From contig NZ_JACHIM010000001.1 of NCBI RefSeq assembly GCF_014203215.1, positions 124,001 to 188,000 on the forward strand: DNA of 64,000 nucleotides. Reading direction: 5' to 3'. A program made the translations under genes and the position numbers. A model generated the notes under the pieces. It saw nothing but the letters and a program-made list of their open reading frames with translations. It searched no databases and had not been told where the DNA came from. Within the stretch, counting starts at the first letter, position 1, and every line of letters starts with the position of its first letter. This DNA comes from Bartonella callosciuri. GTDB lineage: Bacteria; Pseudomonadota; Alphaproteobacteria; Rhizobiales; Rhizobiaceae. Shown here piece by piece: positions 38,889 through 49,265 of the stretch.

Positions 38889-39621
38889 AGACATCATTTC
38901 TTGATTTTTTGTTTACATAAATGGCACCCACCAAAAATCCCAATTACTTTTTATAGGCATTGAAAACAACCATATTAATGTTGATAACGTACCCCACATT
39001 GCTGCTACCATCATGATATAAGTCCCTTTATTTTAGTTCCATAATATATATTATGCGATAATATGATCTAGAAAAAATAAAAGCTCAATAATTCTAAAAA
39101 AAATCCTACTTTATACACGTTAATCATATTTATGACGCATATTTCTCTTTTAAAACAAAATTATGGCAAAAATTTGATAAATTGCTTTATATATCATCAA
39201 AATTTTAATTTTAATCAATATTAATTAAATTAAAAAGCATATAATATAATCTATAATAAAATGACTGTATTAATTTATAATAATATAAAATTTTTCAATA
39301 TTTTTTTAAATAAAGTAATTTATCATAATAAAGCGTATTATATTATAATTAATAAAAAATACATAAATAATTATTTTACAATATTATTATTTAAATTTTA
39401 TTTTTTATATATTATGTTTTTCTATAAAATTAAAATAATTTCATAATATTTTTTATTATGAATGATATTAAATTATCTTATAGTTAGCTAAGATATAATT
39501 TTATTAAAATATTTACTGCTATTCTATAAAATGGATGATTATGTTGATTATTTTTTTAGATATATATTATTTTTTAATTTTTCTATCGATTATTTTACTC
39601 ATAACAGTAAATACCTCTCTG
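38889..39621. other. Extremely AT-rich spacer
   Basis: 733 bases. Apart from the small ORF at 38913-39014, bases about 39050-39600 are nearly pure A/T, with very few G or C. Open frames there (for example 39261-39446) consist of Ile, Asn, Tyr, Phe and Lys only and are chance readings. No repeat unit is visible. Confidence 0.6.
38913..39014 (-). CDS. Candidate 33-residue small membrane protein
   Basis: ATG 39014 to TAA 38913 encodes MMVAAMWGTLSTLIWLFSMP followed by a Trp-rich tail with NWDFWWVPFM. One hydrophobic helix is predicted. AAAGGGA lies 9 bases before the first ATG, a better ribosome binding site than most in this window. Trp codons are rare in random AT-rich DNA, and five Trp here argue for real coding. 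I know no matching family. Confidence 0.4.
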   Translation of the reverse strand: MMVAAMWGTLSTLIWLFSMPIKSNWDFWWVPFM

Positions 39622-40440
39622 TTACGAGATTGATACATCTGTTTCAAAAATAAGCCCTTGATATGCAGGTTTAACGTGCACTGGAACATAATTTACAACC
39701 TCATTGTAATCAAGTGATCTGTCCATATGTGTGAGTATGGCTTGTTTTGGCTGTAAATATTTTATCCATTTTAATGCTTGATCAACAGAAAAATGGCTTG
39801 GATGAGATTTAAATTGTAGAGCCTCAATAATTAAAACATCTAAATTCGTTAATTTCGGTAACGTTTTTTCAGGAAATTTACTAACATCTGTACAATAAGC
39901 AACGTTACCAATACGAAAACCTAAAGAATGAATATTACCATGATATTGTAAATGCGCATTAATGGTTATTGCTCCGCCCTGCCCCTGAATTATAAATTGA
40001 CTATCTTCATTGATAAGATGCGCTTTTAAAATGGGCGAATAAGGTGAGCCTTTTGGTGTTTCAAAACAATATCCAAAAGCATTTTTCAAATGCTTTAATG
40101 TGAACGTATCTGCATAAATATCTATTAAACATTTTTGTGCAAGTGCATAACTGCGTAAATCATCAATACCGTGAATATGATCTGCGTGAGAATGTGTATA
40201 AAGTGCAGCATCAAGATGATTCACGCGCGCATCAATCATTTGTGATCTAAAATCTGGACCAGTATCAATAACGACAGTTGTTTTTTTTCCTGATGTATGA
40301 ATGCGTTCAACTAATAAAGAACTTCTGTAGCGTTTATTTTTTGGGTTATTTGGATCACAAGCTCCCCAATCACCATTAGGACGCGGAACTCCTGGAGAGG
40401 AACCACAGCCTAATATTGTAAATCGGTACCGATCAAACAT
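39622..40440 (-). CDS. MBL-fold metallo-hydrolase (PhnP-like)
   Basis: 272 residues. The metallo-beta-lactamase motif THSHADHIHGIDDL gives the zinc ligands, with TGPDFRSQ before it and ILTHMDRSLDY near the end. The N-terminal ILGCGSSPGVPRPNGDWGAC resembles the PhnP/phosphoribosyl cyclic phosphodiesterase branch. Its place after tatD in the tmk-holB-metG-tatD cluster is conserved in Rhizobiales, but there are no phosphonate genes here, so the substrate is unknown. Confidence 0.85.
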   Translation of the reverse strand: MFDRYRFTILGCGSSPGVPRPNGDWGACDPNNPKNKRYRSSLLVERIHTSGKKTTVVIDTGPDFRSQMIDARVNHLDAALYTHSHADHIHGIDDLRSYALAQKCLIDIYADTFTLKHLKNAFGYCFETPKGSPYSPILKAHLINEDSQFIIQGQGGAITINAHLQYHGNIHSLGFRIGNVAYCTDVSKFPEKTLPKLTNLDVLIIEALQFKSHPSHFSVDQALKWIKYLQPKQAILTHMDRSLDYNEVVNYVPVHVKPAYQGLIFETDVSIS

Positions 40441-40450
40441 GCCTTTTACC

Positions 40451-41224
40451 TTATTTCATTTTGTTAAATAACCGAAAAGCATTTTGTGTTGTTATATGAG
40501 CTATCTCTTCTATACTTAAACCAATTGTTTCAGCCAAAATAGCTGCGGTATAACGTACAAAAAATGGCTCATTCGTTTTGCCTCGATAAGGAACAGGTGC
40601 TAAAAATGGTGCATCTGTTTCAACCAATAAATGCTGATGGGGCACAATTTTTGCTATTTCACGGAGTTCAAGCGCATTTTTAAAAGTAAGAATACCCGAA
40701 AAAGAGATATAACCACCAAGTTCAATGCTAGTACGAGCAAGTTTTTCCCCAGATGAATAACAATGAAGTATAAATGGAAAAGCTTTTTCTTTTATCTGTT
40801 CGCGTAATATTTTCTCCAGATCGGAATCCGCATTGCGTGAATGGATGACAAGAGGAAGCTGTGTTTCTTGCGAAGCGATAATATGTTCTTGAAAAACTTT
40901 CTTTTGCTCTTCTGGTGTAGAATAATCATAATGATAATCAAGACCAGATTCCCCAAACGCAACAATTTTAGGATGCTTCGAGAGATTAATAAGTTCTTCA
41001 GCTGTGATATTTTGTTCTTCACGGGCATTATTGGGATGTGTCCCAACGGAGCAAAATACTTGATCATAGGTTTGCGCAATTGCTAAAAGCTTATCTAACT
41101 TGTGAACATGTGTTGAAATTGTTATCATACGTTTAACATCAGCATCTAAAGCCCTCTGAATAACACCACCTAAATCTTGTGAAAAATCTTCAAAATCAAG
41201 GTGGCAATGTGTATCAATCAACAT
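40451..41224 (-). CDS. tatD: TatD family metal-dependent hydrolase
   Basis: 257 residues from ATG 41224 ([14 protein letters not shown]); longer readings run inside metG and lack family support. The metal ligands are in [38 protein letters not shown] and [12 protein letters not shown]. TatD proteins are 3'-5' DNases/metal hydrolases of the cytosol. The start overlaps the metG stop by 11 bases, and the MBL gene follows after 10 bases. Confidence 0.92.
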   Translation of the reverse strand: MLIDTHCHLDFEDFSQDLGGVIQRALDADVKRMITISTHVHKLDKLLAIAQTYDQVFCSVGTHPNNAREEQNITAEELINLSKHPKIVAFGESGLDYHYDYSTPEEQKKVFQEHIIASQETQLPLVIHSRNADSDLEKILREQIKEKAFPFILHCYSSGEKLARTSIELGGYISFSGILTFKNALELREIAKIVPHQHLLVETDAPFLAPVPYRGKTNEPFFVRYTAAILAETIGLSIEEIAHITTQNAFRLFNKMK

Positions 41225-42773
41225 GATGAGTCTCGTCTTTCTTAAGTATATAACGGGGAAAGATTGGTTCTGGTGGTGGAAGATCAAGACCTTCTTGAAT
41301 TTTTGAATGGCTGATATGATGCAATAATCGATTGTCTTCAGCAATTGCAAGACTATCAAGAAGCTTGCCTGCTGATTGTGGCATAAAAGGCAACAACATA
41401 ATTCCTATTCGCCGTAAAATTTCTACAGTTATGTAAAGAACCGTAGAAAATCTTTCTGGATTATTTTTCCGTAAACTCCAAGGTTGTTCGTTGGCAAAAT
41501 AACGATTAGCATCTGCAATGACTGAAAAAATAGCTGAAAGTGCTAAATGCATGCCATAAGAAGACATGGCTTGGCGTACAATTTCAAGCGTTTGAAGAGA
41601 TTGTTTTAATAGCTGTTCGTCTTGAACTAAAAATGCAACTGGTAAAGGGACTTTTGCATCGCAATTTTTGGCAATCATAGATAAAGAGCGCTGTGCTAAA
41701 TTACCAAGATCATTAGCAAGATCCGCATTAATGCGATTTACAAAACTATCATGGCTATAACTGCCATCTTGTCCAAATGGTATTTCACGAAGAAGAAAAT
41801 AACGAACCTGATCAAGACCGTAGTGATTAACCATTTCAAAAGGATCAACGACGTTTCCAATGGACTTTGACATTTTTGCACCGCGGTTAAGTAAAAAACC
41901 ATGAGCAAAAATATGCTTAGGTAATTCAATTCCAGCAGACATTAAAAAAGCTGGCCAATAGACTGCATGAAAACGAAGAATATCTTTACCAATAATATGC
42001 GTACTTGCTGGCCAAAAATCACGTCTTTTCGAATTTTCATCGAAAAAGCCAATTGCTGAAAGGTAATTTGTAAGTGCATCAACCCAGACATACATCACGT
42101 GCCTTGGATTATTTGGAACAGGCACTCCCCAATTAAAACTTGCCCGTGAAATAGAAATGTCTTTTAAACCCGATTTAACAAAACTTATAACTTCGTTCCG
42201 TCTCTCAATTGGAGCAATAAAATCAGGGTATTTTTCATAATGTTCAAGAAGAGCTTTTTCATAACGGGAAAGTCTAAAGAAATAACTTTCTTCTTCGTTC
42301 CATTCAACTGGAGAACCTAACTCCTTTTCGCGACGAATATTGTCTTCTCCAACTTCAGTATCCTTTTCTTCATAATAAGCTTCTTGACGAACAGAATACC
42401 AACCAGCGTAACGGCTAAGATATATATCGTCATTTGCTTCCATCATGTTCCAAATTTTTTGACAAGCTTGATAATGACGCTCTTCTGTTGTACGGATAAA
42501 ATCATCGTTAGAACAATTTAAAACTACAAGCATTTTTTGAAACCCAGCACTATTATGGTCTGCGAGTTTTTTTGGCGTCATACCTAAGACTTCTGCTGTT
42601 TGTTGCATCTTTAAACCGTGCTCATCCGTACCAGAAAGAAAAAAAACATTTTTCCCATCTAATCTTTGAAAACGGGCCAAAACATCGCTTGCAATCGCAC
42701 TATAGGCATGCCCAATATGTGGAGTGCCGTTAGGATAAAAAATTGGAGTTGTTATGTAATATGTGTTATGCAT
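41214..42773 (-). CDS. metG: Methionyl-tRNA synthetase
   Basis: 519 residues from ATG 42773 ([24 protein letters not shown]), with GAG upstream; the reading frame continues 40 codons further upstream into holB but without family match. Class I motifs HIGH (TPHIGHAYS) and KMSKS ([10 protein letters not shown]) are present. No CxxC zinc knuckle and no C-terminal tRNA-binding domain are visible, as in the short alphaproteobacterial form. Confidence 0.95.
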   Translation of the reverse strand: MHNTYYITTPIFYPNGTPHIGHAYSAIASDVLARFQRLDGKNVFFLSGTDEHGLKMQQTAEVLGMTPKKLADHNSAGFQKMLVVLNCSNDDFIRTTEERHYQACQKIWNMMEANDDIYLSRYAGWYSVRQEAYYEEKDTEVGEDNIRREKELGSPVEWNEEESYFFRLSRYEKALLEHYEKYPDFIAPIERRNEVISFVKSGLKDISISRASFNWGVPVPNNPRHVMYVWVDALTNYLSAIGFFDENSKRRDFWPASTHIIGKDILRFHAVYWPAFLMSAGIELPKHIFAHGFLLNRGAKMSKSIGNVVDPFEMVNHYGLDQVRYFLLREIPFGQDGSYSHDSFVNRINADLANDLGNLAQRSLSMIAKNCDAKVPLPVAFLVQDEQLLKQSLQTLEIVRQAMSSYGMHLALSAIFSVIADANRYFANEQPWSLRKNNPERFSTVLYITVEILRRIGIMLLPFMPQSAGKLLDSLAIAEDNRLLHHISHSKIQEGLDLPPPEPIFPRYILKKDETHHVD

Positions 42774-42834
42774 GTCAGACTCGTTATAAAACGCAATAAA
42801 AGATACACTGACATAACGTCTGTTAATTACATTG

Positions 42835-43881
42835 TCACGGAAAAAGCTCAGTCTCACGAATGATCTTATGAACTCTAAACAGCAGATTAACAATAAACTG
42901 CTTTTGATCGAGATTAAATGACTGTGTTTCCCCTATTGCTTGATGAATCTCCTGCCACGCTTGAGCGCATCTTTTTGAAAGAGCTAACGCTCCCCTTTCA
43001 ACAAGCATGATAGATCTTTTTTGAATTTTATCAAGAATTTCATCACAAAATTGTTGAAACTGGATATCTGAAGAAAGTGTTTGTGCAAGAGTGTGCACAA
43101 CAGCTGGATTACAAAAAGGTTGTTCCAAAAGAGTATTAAGGGTTTTAATAATTTCAAAACCGCTATGACAAATAAGCAAAGCCGCTTTTCGAGGACTTCC
43201 TTTGGACCTTTGAATAATCATTTGAACAGTTTCTTCATCAGGTAAATCCTGATTGGAAAAAATATGGGTAAGAGCTTTTTTCATTTCCTCATCACGCAAT
43301 GGCCGCAAAGAAATCTGTTGGCACCGTGAACGAATTGTTGGGAGTAATTTTCCTGGAGAGTGCGTGATAAGAATTAATAAAGTCTTTGCAGGAGGTTCCT
43401 CAAGCATTTTGAGAATTGCATTCGCTGCACTTCTATTCATATCCTCTGCAGGATCAACGATAATAATACGCCATCCATTATCTTGTGATGTTTGGTTTAA
43501 AAAATGCATAACATCACGGATGTCATCAATGAGTATACCTGTTTTGAACTTTTGTGTTTTTAAATCAAAGCGACGTGAAATGTGCAAAAGACCAGGATGA
43601 CAGCCTTGTGAAATTTTGTGCCATGTAATGGAATTATGCTTTGGTTGTAGAAAATCGTTCTTGTGAGAGCTTAACACATTCCAAGCAAGGTGAAAAGCCA
43701 ATGTGGCTTTTCCAATTCCATGTTCTCCTTCAAATAATAACGCATGATGTAAACGCTCCTCCTTACGCATTTGCGTAAAAAAATGACGCGCAGCCTCATG
43801 ACCAAATATCATGTTATTTTGCGAAGGTGATAAAACTGAGTCGATATCGTCATATTGACGCAAAATATTTACATCGCTCAT
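42835..43881 (-). CDS. holB: DNA polymerase III delta' subunit
   Basis: 348 residues from ATG 43881, which overlaps the tmk stop as ATGA. An AAA+ clamp-loader fold: the P-loop-like [17 protein letters not shown], then [20 protein letters not shown] and [11 protein letters not shown]. The zinc-binding cysteines of gammaproteobacterial forms are missing, as usual in Rhizobiales. It works with the tau/gamma and delta subunits to load the sliding clamp. The operon order is tmk-holB-metG-tatD. Confidence 0.93.
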   Translation of the reverse strand: MSDVNILRQYDDIDSVLSPSQNNMIFGHEAARHFFTQMRKEERLHHALLFEGEHGIGKATLAFHLAWNVLSSHKNDFLQPKHNSITWHKISQGCHPGLLHISRRFDLKTQKFKTGILIDDIRDVMHFLNQTSQDNGWRIIIVDPAEDMNRSAANAILKMLEEPPAKTLLILITHSPGKLLPTIRSRCQQISLRPLRDEEMKKALTHIFSNQDLPDEETVQMIIQRSKGSPRKAALLICHSGFEIIKTLNTLLEQPFCNPAVVHTLAQTLSSDIQFQQFCDEILDKIQKRSIMLVERGALALSKRCAQAWQEIHQAIGETQSFNLDQKQFIVNLLFRVHKIIRETELFP

Positions 43882-44522
43882 AGACGTTGATCCAAAAACA
43901 CTTGATGACAAATATTTTTTATTTTCTGTGCAATAACTTCAACTGAACTTGTGGCATCAATCACGCGAAATCTATGGGGCTCTTGTTTTGCTAATTGCAA
44001 GAAAGTTTGACGTCTTTGTTCTTGAATATCCAAATTATCTTTTTCAAAATAATCAATCATTTCTGCTTGCTTTCTTCGCACCTTTGCACGCTCCATACCA
44101 TATGCCGCGGGAATATCTAACAAAAACGTTAAATGAGGCATTATCCCATTGAGGGCAATACATTCTAAAATGGAAAGAATAGAGGAACTGATCCTATCAT
44201 TGAGTCCTTGATAAACGCGTGTAGAATCAATGAAGCGATCGCATAAAACGACTTTGCCTTTTTGCAGCGCAGGCATAATAACTTCGCTAACGTGGTCGGC
44301 GCGCGCTGCTGTAAATAAAAGTGCTTCAACTAAAGGACCATACTGTTGTACCTGACCTGATAATAAAACATGGCGGATTGCTTCTGCACCTGCTGTTCCT
44401 CCTGGCTCTCGTGTTGTAACGATATCATAGCTTTTGCTAGAGAGATACTGAGCAAGCAAAGAAATTTGCGTTGTTTTTCCTGCTCCCTCCCCTCCTTCAA
44501 ATGTAATAAAATAACCCGACAC
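43878..44522 (-). CDS. tmk: Thymidylate kinase
   Basis: 214 residues. It phosphorylates dTMP to dTDP. The P-loop FEGGEGAGKTTQ, the DR[FY] motif in CDRFIDSTRVYQG and the lid region AKVRRKQAEM are complete. It is the first gene of the tmk-holB-metG-tatD-MBL operon, with a 35-base gap to the upstream dacF-like gene on the same strand, so the latter may share the transcript. Confidence 0.96.
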   Translation of the reverse strand: MSGYFITFEGGEGAGKTTQISLLAQYLSSKSYDIVTTREPGGTAGAEAIRHVLLSGQVQQYGPLVEALLFTAARADHVSEVIMPALQKGKVVLCDRFIDSTRVYQGLNDRISSSILSILECIALNGIMPHLTFLLDIPAAYGMERAKVRRKQAEMIDYFEKDNLDIQEQRRQTFLQLAKQEPHRFRVIDATSSVEVIAQKIKNICHQVFLDQRL

Positions 44523-44557
44523 GTATGAACCTTAGCTTTGCTTTTATTGAGTACGTA

Positions 44558-45721
44558 CTATAAATATTTCCGTAACCATCCAATTGTTATTTCATAGAAT
44601 GCATTTTTTGCTTTTGCAAAAAAGCTTCCTTCCGGGACATTATTTCCAGCAAAAACTGGCTTTTCGAGAAGAACCTTTTTATCTTCTAAAATTTGAATAA
44701 CACCAACTTGTTGCCCTAAAATAATAGGAGCTTTCAACGGACCATGATATTTAATTTTTGCTTTAACATTCATTTTTTTTTCATTTGAAAGCATAAAATT
44801 TATCGTTTTTTTCACAATAAGTGGAACAGAATTTTGCATCCCACCATAAACAGAAGCATAGCCAACAGTTTCTCCTTTTGTAAAAATCGTTTTAAGATCA
44901 AAAGCTGTCATACCCCATTGAAGAATGCGTTCTACTTCTTTCGTATACTCTTTACCACCCTGTAAACCATTTATTGCCAAGAAAAGACGTCGATGGTTTT
45001 TATAAATGGCAACAACCATTGAAAAACCTTCTGCTTCACTATAACCGGAAACAAATCCTTCTATAGCAAAATCCTTAGAGATAAGAGGATTTTTATTACG
45101 TTGAAAAATATTATTCCAAGTAAAGTGAGGTTCACGATAAAGCGCATAATAATCGTGATATTCATGGGCGATATGGCGTGCTAATATGATCATATCGTGC
45201 AATGTTACAAACTGCCCCTCTTCAGGAAGCCCTGTAGCATTAACAAAATGGCTATGGGACAATCCAAGTGTTTTAGCCCGCTGATTCATCAGTTTTGCAA
45301 AATCAGCCTCACTTCCCGAAACACCTTCAGCAAGGACAATAGCAGCATCATTTCCATTGACAATAATTAAACCGCGTAAAAGATCAAAAACACTAATTTC
45401 TGACTTTACTTTTGCAAACATAGTGGTTGTACCAGAAGGCGCTCCACCTTTGCGCCAAGCATTTTCACTTACTTTAAATTTCTCTGTACTATTTAACAAT
45501 CCTTGTTTTAATTGATGAAATATAACTTCAGCCGTCATCAATTTTGCTAATGAAGCAGGAAAAAAAGTAAGATTACTTTGTTTTTCAAAAAGTATTGTAT
45601 CTGTATCATTATCTACTAAAAGTAATTGCGATGCAGAAGTTTGAAAATCTTGTGCCCTCCCTCTTCCGTCTAATGTTAACATCCAAAATAAGGTAAATAA
45701 AACCCTTAATACTGTACGCAT
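44558..45721 (-). CDS. D-alanyl-D-alanine carboxypeptidase family protein, active site degenerate
   Basis: 387 residues from ATG 45721 (GGGAG seven bases upstream; a GTG 15 bases earlier overlaps that site). A signal peptide (about 1-23) is followed by the peptidase S11/PBP5 domain and a C-terminal beta domain (about 290-360), with an amphipathic end. SxxK is intact (S57-LAK60), but the second motif reads VNGND (N122) where SxN is expected, and the third reads EGFVSGYSEA where KTG is expected. I infer reduced or lost carboxypeptidase activity, perhaps a peptidoglycan-binding role. rlpA lies upstream. Confidence 0.85.
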   Translation of the reverse strand: MRTVLRVLFTLFWMLTLDGRGRAQDFQTSASQLLLVDNDTDTILFEKQSNLTFFPASLAKLMTAEVIFHQLKQGLLNSTEKFKVSENAWRKGGAPSGTTTMFAKVKSEISVFDLLRGLIIVNGNDAAIVLAEGVSGSEADFAKLMNQRAKTLGLSHSHFVNATGLPEEGQFVTLHDMIILARHIAHEYHDYYALYREPHFTWNNIFQRNKNPLISKDFAIEGFVSGYSEAEGFSMVVAIYKNHRRLFLAINGLQGGKEYTKEVERILQWGMTAFDLKTIFTKGETVGYASVYGGMQNSVPLIVKKTINFMLSNEKKMNVKAKIKYHGPLKAPIILGQQVGVIQILEDKKVLLEKPVFAGNNVPEGSFFAKAKNAFYEITIGWLRKYL

Positions 45722-46058
45722 AGCCGATTCTCCCACGTTTAAAGAATCAGCATAAAGAATCCTCTTATATAAGAAAAGATTTGTTTATTTCTAAAGAGCA
45801 AGAATCATCACAAACTCAAAAAACAGTTCTATTTTTGTTTAGTGCCCTCAGCATAAATCGATATGCTACACTCTACCTTTTGATTTCTTACTTAGGATTC
45901 GCTTTAAATGTGCGCAAAACTCAGGAGCAGTTGTTTTTAAAGTGTCACTTTATGCAACATAATCTCTTACGTTTAAAAATCTTACAATAAATCACTTTGT
46001 AGTCTTAAAAATACATAGGATTAAGAAGAGAACACTTTCTTTTTCAAAACATTTCTAA
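45722..46058. other. Spacer between rlpA and the PBP-like gene
   Basis: 337 bases, AT-rich. A 69-codon plus-strand open frame at 45781-45990 has no ribosome binding site and looks accidental. Nothing else seen. Confidence 0.4.
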
Positions 46059-46934
46059 TTAATTGACTCTTATCTTTTCGCTTAGCTTATTTATAAAAGC
46101 TATTTGATTAAATAATATCGGCTTATTAATCAGAATCGGACCAATTTCCGGTAATTTTATTAAAACAGTTTTATCAAGCTCCTTTTGTTCAACAGAAATT
46201 TTAACGGAATGTCTTTCACTGACTTTACTAAATCTCCCTAAATCGTCTTCTCTTTGTTTTGGAAGCTCTGCCAATGTTAATGAAGATGGAGTATGGTCCC
46301 CCGGCGTATAAGAAGCCATGAGATAAGCACCATCATAATAGCCAACGGGTGCTTCAGAAATATATTCTACTTTAACATTTGCCACGCCCGCATTTACATA
46401 ACCAAGTATTTCAGCAGCCTGTTTTGATAAATCAATGATTCTATCTTTCATAAAAGGACCACGATCATTCACTCTAACAATAATAGAAGATCCATTTTTC
46501 AGATTAGTAACACGAGCATAACTAGGTAAAGGCATTGTAGGATGAGCAGCAGTAAGGAGCTGCATGTCATAGACTTCACCGTTTGCGGTTAAACGCCCAT
46601 GAAAATCTGAGCCATACCATGATGCTTCTCCAACACGTTTATAGGTTGGATCATTTTGAGGATAATACCATTTTCCTTTTATTTGGTAAGGTTTACCAAC
46701 AATGGCACGCCCACGGCTCTTTTCTTTTGATTGCTTTTTCCCACTTGATTTCTTTTGAGGAATAACACTAGTCTTTATGTCAGTTTTTTCATTATGACAG
46801 GAGTTCCTTAACGTAAAATGTGATGTTTTTGTTGAACAACAAGATACCAACAGCTGAGAAACAGCTACTACAGAAACAAATTGAAATGTTGAGTTAAGAA
46901 TGGAAAGAAATTTTTTTTTGCTGTTTAAAAGCAT
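46059..46934 (-). CDS. rlpA: RlpA-family septal ring lytic transglycosylase, SPOR-less
   Basis: 291 residues. A lipoprotein signal ends LLVSCCS (Cys about 32). A basic linker is followed by the double-psi beta-barrel: VGEASWYGSDFHGRLTANGE, LLTAAHPTMPLPSYARVTNL and IIVRVNDRGPF...RIIDLSKQAA. The C-terminal about 85 residues show no clear SPOR repeat, which many RlpA proteins use to find the septum. It likely cleaves denuded glycan at the outer membrane. It neighbours the PBP-like gene. Confidence 0.88.
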   Translation of the reverse strand: MLLNSKKKFLSILNSTFQFVSVVAVSQLLVSCCSTKTSHFTLRNSCHNEKTDIKTSVIPQKKSSGKKQSKEKSRGRAIVGKPYQIKGKWYYPQNDPTYKRVGEASWYGSDFHGRLTANGEVYDMQLLTAAHPTMPLPSYARVTNLKNGSSIIVRVNDRGPFMKDRIIDLSKQAAEILGYVNAGVANVKVEYISEAPVGYYDGAYLMASYTPGDHTPSSLTLAELPKQREDDLGRFSKVSERHSVKISVEQKELDKTVLIKLPEIGPILINKPILFNQIAFINKLSEKIRVN

Positions 46935-47382
46935 TTTTCAGCTCACCTAAATATTTACCGCTATTTTAATTAAGTTACCAGAAAAAACATGCCGCACTCT
47001 CTGCGTGCATAAGAGAAGTTCACATTTTCAAATGATTTCCCTCGCGCGCTTATGGTACCCTCAAATCTCACTCTTTACCAAAAAATTAATATATTATTAA
47101 TATTTTATTGGCTGTGGCAGGAAAAATGCACTATGATATAGGCATTGTAATGCATAAAATCTAAATAAATCAATAACTTAATAAAAATATAATCTCATAA
47201 TATAAATTGTGAATAAATAGGTTTATGCTGCATAAGGAACAGCAAAACACTCTGATTAATGCAGAAAGAAATCGTCAATTAATAGAGAAGCCCAATAATT
47301 AGCATGATTTTAGTGGAATTTTGAAATACCACTTTAAGAAATAAAAATTCCTGAACTTTTACCGATTGATTTCATTTAGGGA
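46935..47382. other. Intergenic region before tRNA-Lys
   Basis: 448 bases with no gene. It contains the presumed rlpA promoter. I see no repeat or hairpin worth naming. Confidence 0.4.
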
Positions 47383-47458
47383 TGGTGAGCGCGCAGGGAT
47401 TCGAACCCTGGACCTACTGATTAAAAGTCAGTTGCTCTACCAGCTGAGCTACGCGCTC
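47383..47458 (-). tRNA. tRNA-Lys (TTT)
   Basis: 76 bases with encoded CCA. On the minus strand acceptor GAGCGCG/CGCGCTC, anticodon stem ACTGA/TCAGT with loop CTTTTAA giving TTT, and T arm CAGGG-TTCGAAT-CCCTG. Confidence 0.97.
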
Positions 47459-48551
47459 TCAAACAAGCTATCTCGCTTGCAGAAAGTGAATGGAACATAC
47501 GGTTGACTTTTCATTTGGTCAACACCTTTTGAAAAAAAATGTTATTATTTATTCTACTTATCAATATTTTTCTGTTTTTTTTCTTGTTTTCGTCACTGTA
47601 TATAAAACTTTTTTCCTTTTTAAGCTTGAATAAAAGGGATACATAAAAATGAATTATAGTTTCTAGAATATGAAATAGTGAATGTTTCAAAATTATCGAG
47701 GAAGCAGAAGACATATATAAAGATCAGAAATAGGGTTTAATAAACAATAAAAACAAATAAAAATAACGGTACATGTTGTTGTTGAGTTTAAAAAATATAG
47801 CAAGAAAAAGTATATTTATTTAATAATATACAAATTAAAATATTATCAAATATAACGTGACTGTCCCTTTATTATAATTATAGCTTTAAACGTTTTCGTC
47901 GCTACTTTCTAATGGGCATAACGTCTGTGATTCACAATGCCCCAAAAATTTTCTACTAGCATACAGATAATAAAACAGACTAGAATAAGAATTCTAGGAT
48001 AATTTAAAAATGACACTAATGTAATAAATAAAAAGATTTTTTTCAATATTTTAGCTATAAAAATTTTATTGAAAATAAAAACGTAAAAATAATACGTGAA
48101 TGATTTTAAATGCATAATTGAGCTACAATCTTTCCTAAATTAATAGAATACTGTTCAATTGAGGTACTTATAGTAAAAATCACAATCTATCCTAATATCT
48201 TTTTAGAAAAGATAGATAATACTTTTCAAAGGAATGCAGAAAAATTCAGACTAAGATAATTAAATTTATTTTTATTAAATTATATTTAAAATAATTTATT
48301 AATTATATGCTTTAATATTTATATAAAGTATATAACATATCTTAATATATTATAAATTTAAATTATATATTAAAATATATTGTTTCATTCATATGAATAA
48401 ACAAATAATATTTTTAAATTATAATTGCTCCTAAAATAAAAAATAAAGAAAATTATTTTAATTTATATCGAAAAAACTATAGAATATTTACAGATAGCTA
48501 TATTTTATTTTCTATTTACCTCGTTTTTGATTCTTTTGATTGGAACACTAA
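47459..48551. other. Long AT-rich spacer before lexA
   Basis: 1093 bases. A minus-strand open frame at 47909-48115 would encode a very hydrophobic 68-residue peptide, but it is built of Phe, Ile, Leu and Lys codons as expected by chance here. About 48240-48500 is nearly pure A/T. I searched the lexA upstream for GTTC-N7-GTTC and found none. Confidence 0.45.
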
Positions 48552-49265
48552 ATGCTAACATGTAAACAATATGAGCTGCTCTTGTTCATTCATAATCATA
48601 CGAGAGAAACTGGTGTTCCCCCCTCCTTTGATGAAATGAAAATTGCACTAGAGCTTTCTTCAAAGTCCGGTATTCATAAGCTCATAATAGCCTTAGAACA
48701 ACGAGGTTATATACGTCGTTTGCCAAATCGTGCCCGTGCAGTAGAGGTAATTCGACTTCCCGATAAAATAACATTCAATCTTTCTTTAGCACGTAAAATT
48801 TCTCCTAGTATGATAGAGAAAAATAAAAGAAAAATATCAAAAAGCTTTGGTGAATTTGATAACTGTGAAGCGGAAGAGGAAAAAAATATCACGATTCCCA
48901 TTATGGGGCGCATCGCTACGGGTGTACCTATCTCCGCTCTATTGCAACAAACAAATACGCTTTCTTTGCCGCAAGATATGGTTAACTCAGGTGAGCATTA
49001 TGCTTTAGAAGTAAGAGATGATTCTATGATTGAAGCTGGTATTCTTGATAAAGATACTATAATTGTTAAAAGCCAAAGTATAGCAACGTCAGGTGAAATT
49101 GTTGTCGCATTCATTGATAAAGAAAAAGCAACTTTAAAACGTTATCGACGCAAAGGAGCCTTTATTGCATTAGAAGCTGCAAATCCTCACTACGAAACAC
49201 GCATATATGAATCTGAGCGTGTACAGATAAGAGGTAAGCTTATCGGACTTATTCGCAAATATTAA
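48552..49265 (+). CDS. lexA: LexA repressor, altered cleavage site
   Basis: 237 residues. The N-terminal winged helix is [20 protein letters not shown]...[19 protein letters not shown]. The C-terminal S24 protease has the catalytic Ser in [10 protein letters not shown] (S158) and Lys in [11 protein letters not shown] (K196). At the self-cleavage site the sequence is [12 protein letters not shown]: Thr123 replaces the Ala that normally precedes the scissile Gly. An insert of about 25 charged residues (88-112) lengthens the linker. It controls the SOS response; no SOS box is visible upstream. GGAA precedes ATG 48552. Confidence 0.94.
   Translation: MLTCKQYELLLFIHNHTRETGVPPSFDEMKIALELSSKSGIHKLIIALEQRGYIRRLPNRARAVEVIRLPDKITFNLSLARKISPSMIEKNKRKISKSFGEFDNCEAEEEKNITIPIMGRIATGVPISALLQQTNTLSLPQDMVNSGEHYALEVRDDSMIEAGILDKDTIIVKSQSIATSGEIVVAFIDKEKATLKRYRRKGAFIALEAANPHYETRIYESERVQIRGKLIGLIRKY

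Noticed and set aside
39261-39446. 61-codon plus-strand open frame
   Set aside because: Composed almost only of Ile, Asn, Tyr, Phe and Lys in an A/T-only block; expected by chance.
45781-45990. 69-codon plus-strand open frame between rlpA and the PBP-like gene
   Set aside because: No ribosome binding site, and the position overlaps the likely PBP-like gene promoter on the other strand.
47909-48115. 68-codon hydrophobic minus-strand open frame
   Set aside because: Composition follows local AT bias; no ribosome binding site and no recognised family.
48480-48551. SOS box upstream of lexA
   Set aside because: No GTTC-N7-GTTC or GAAC-N7-GAAC pattern; only partial GTTT/GGAAC words.
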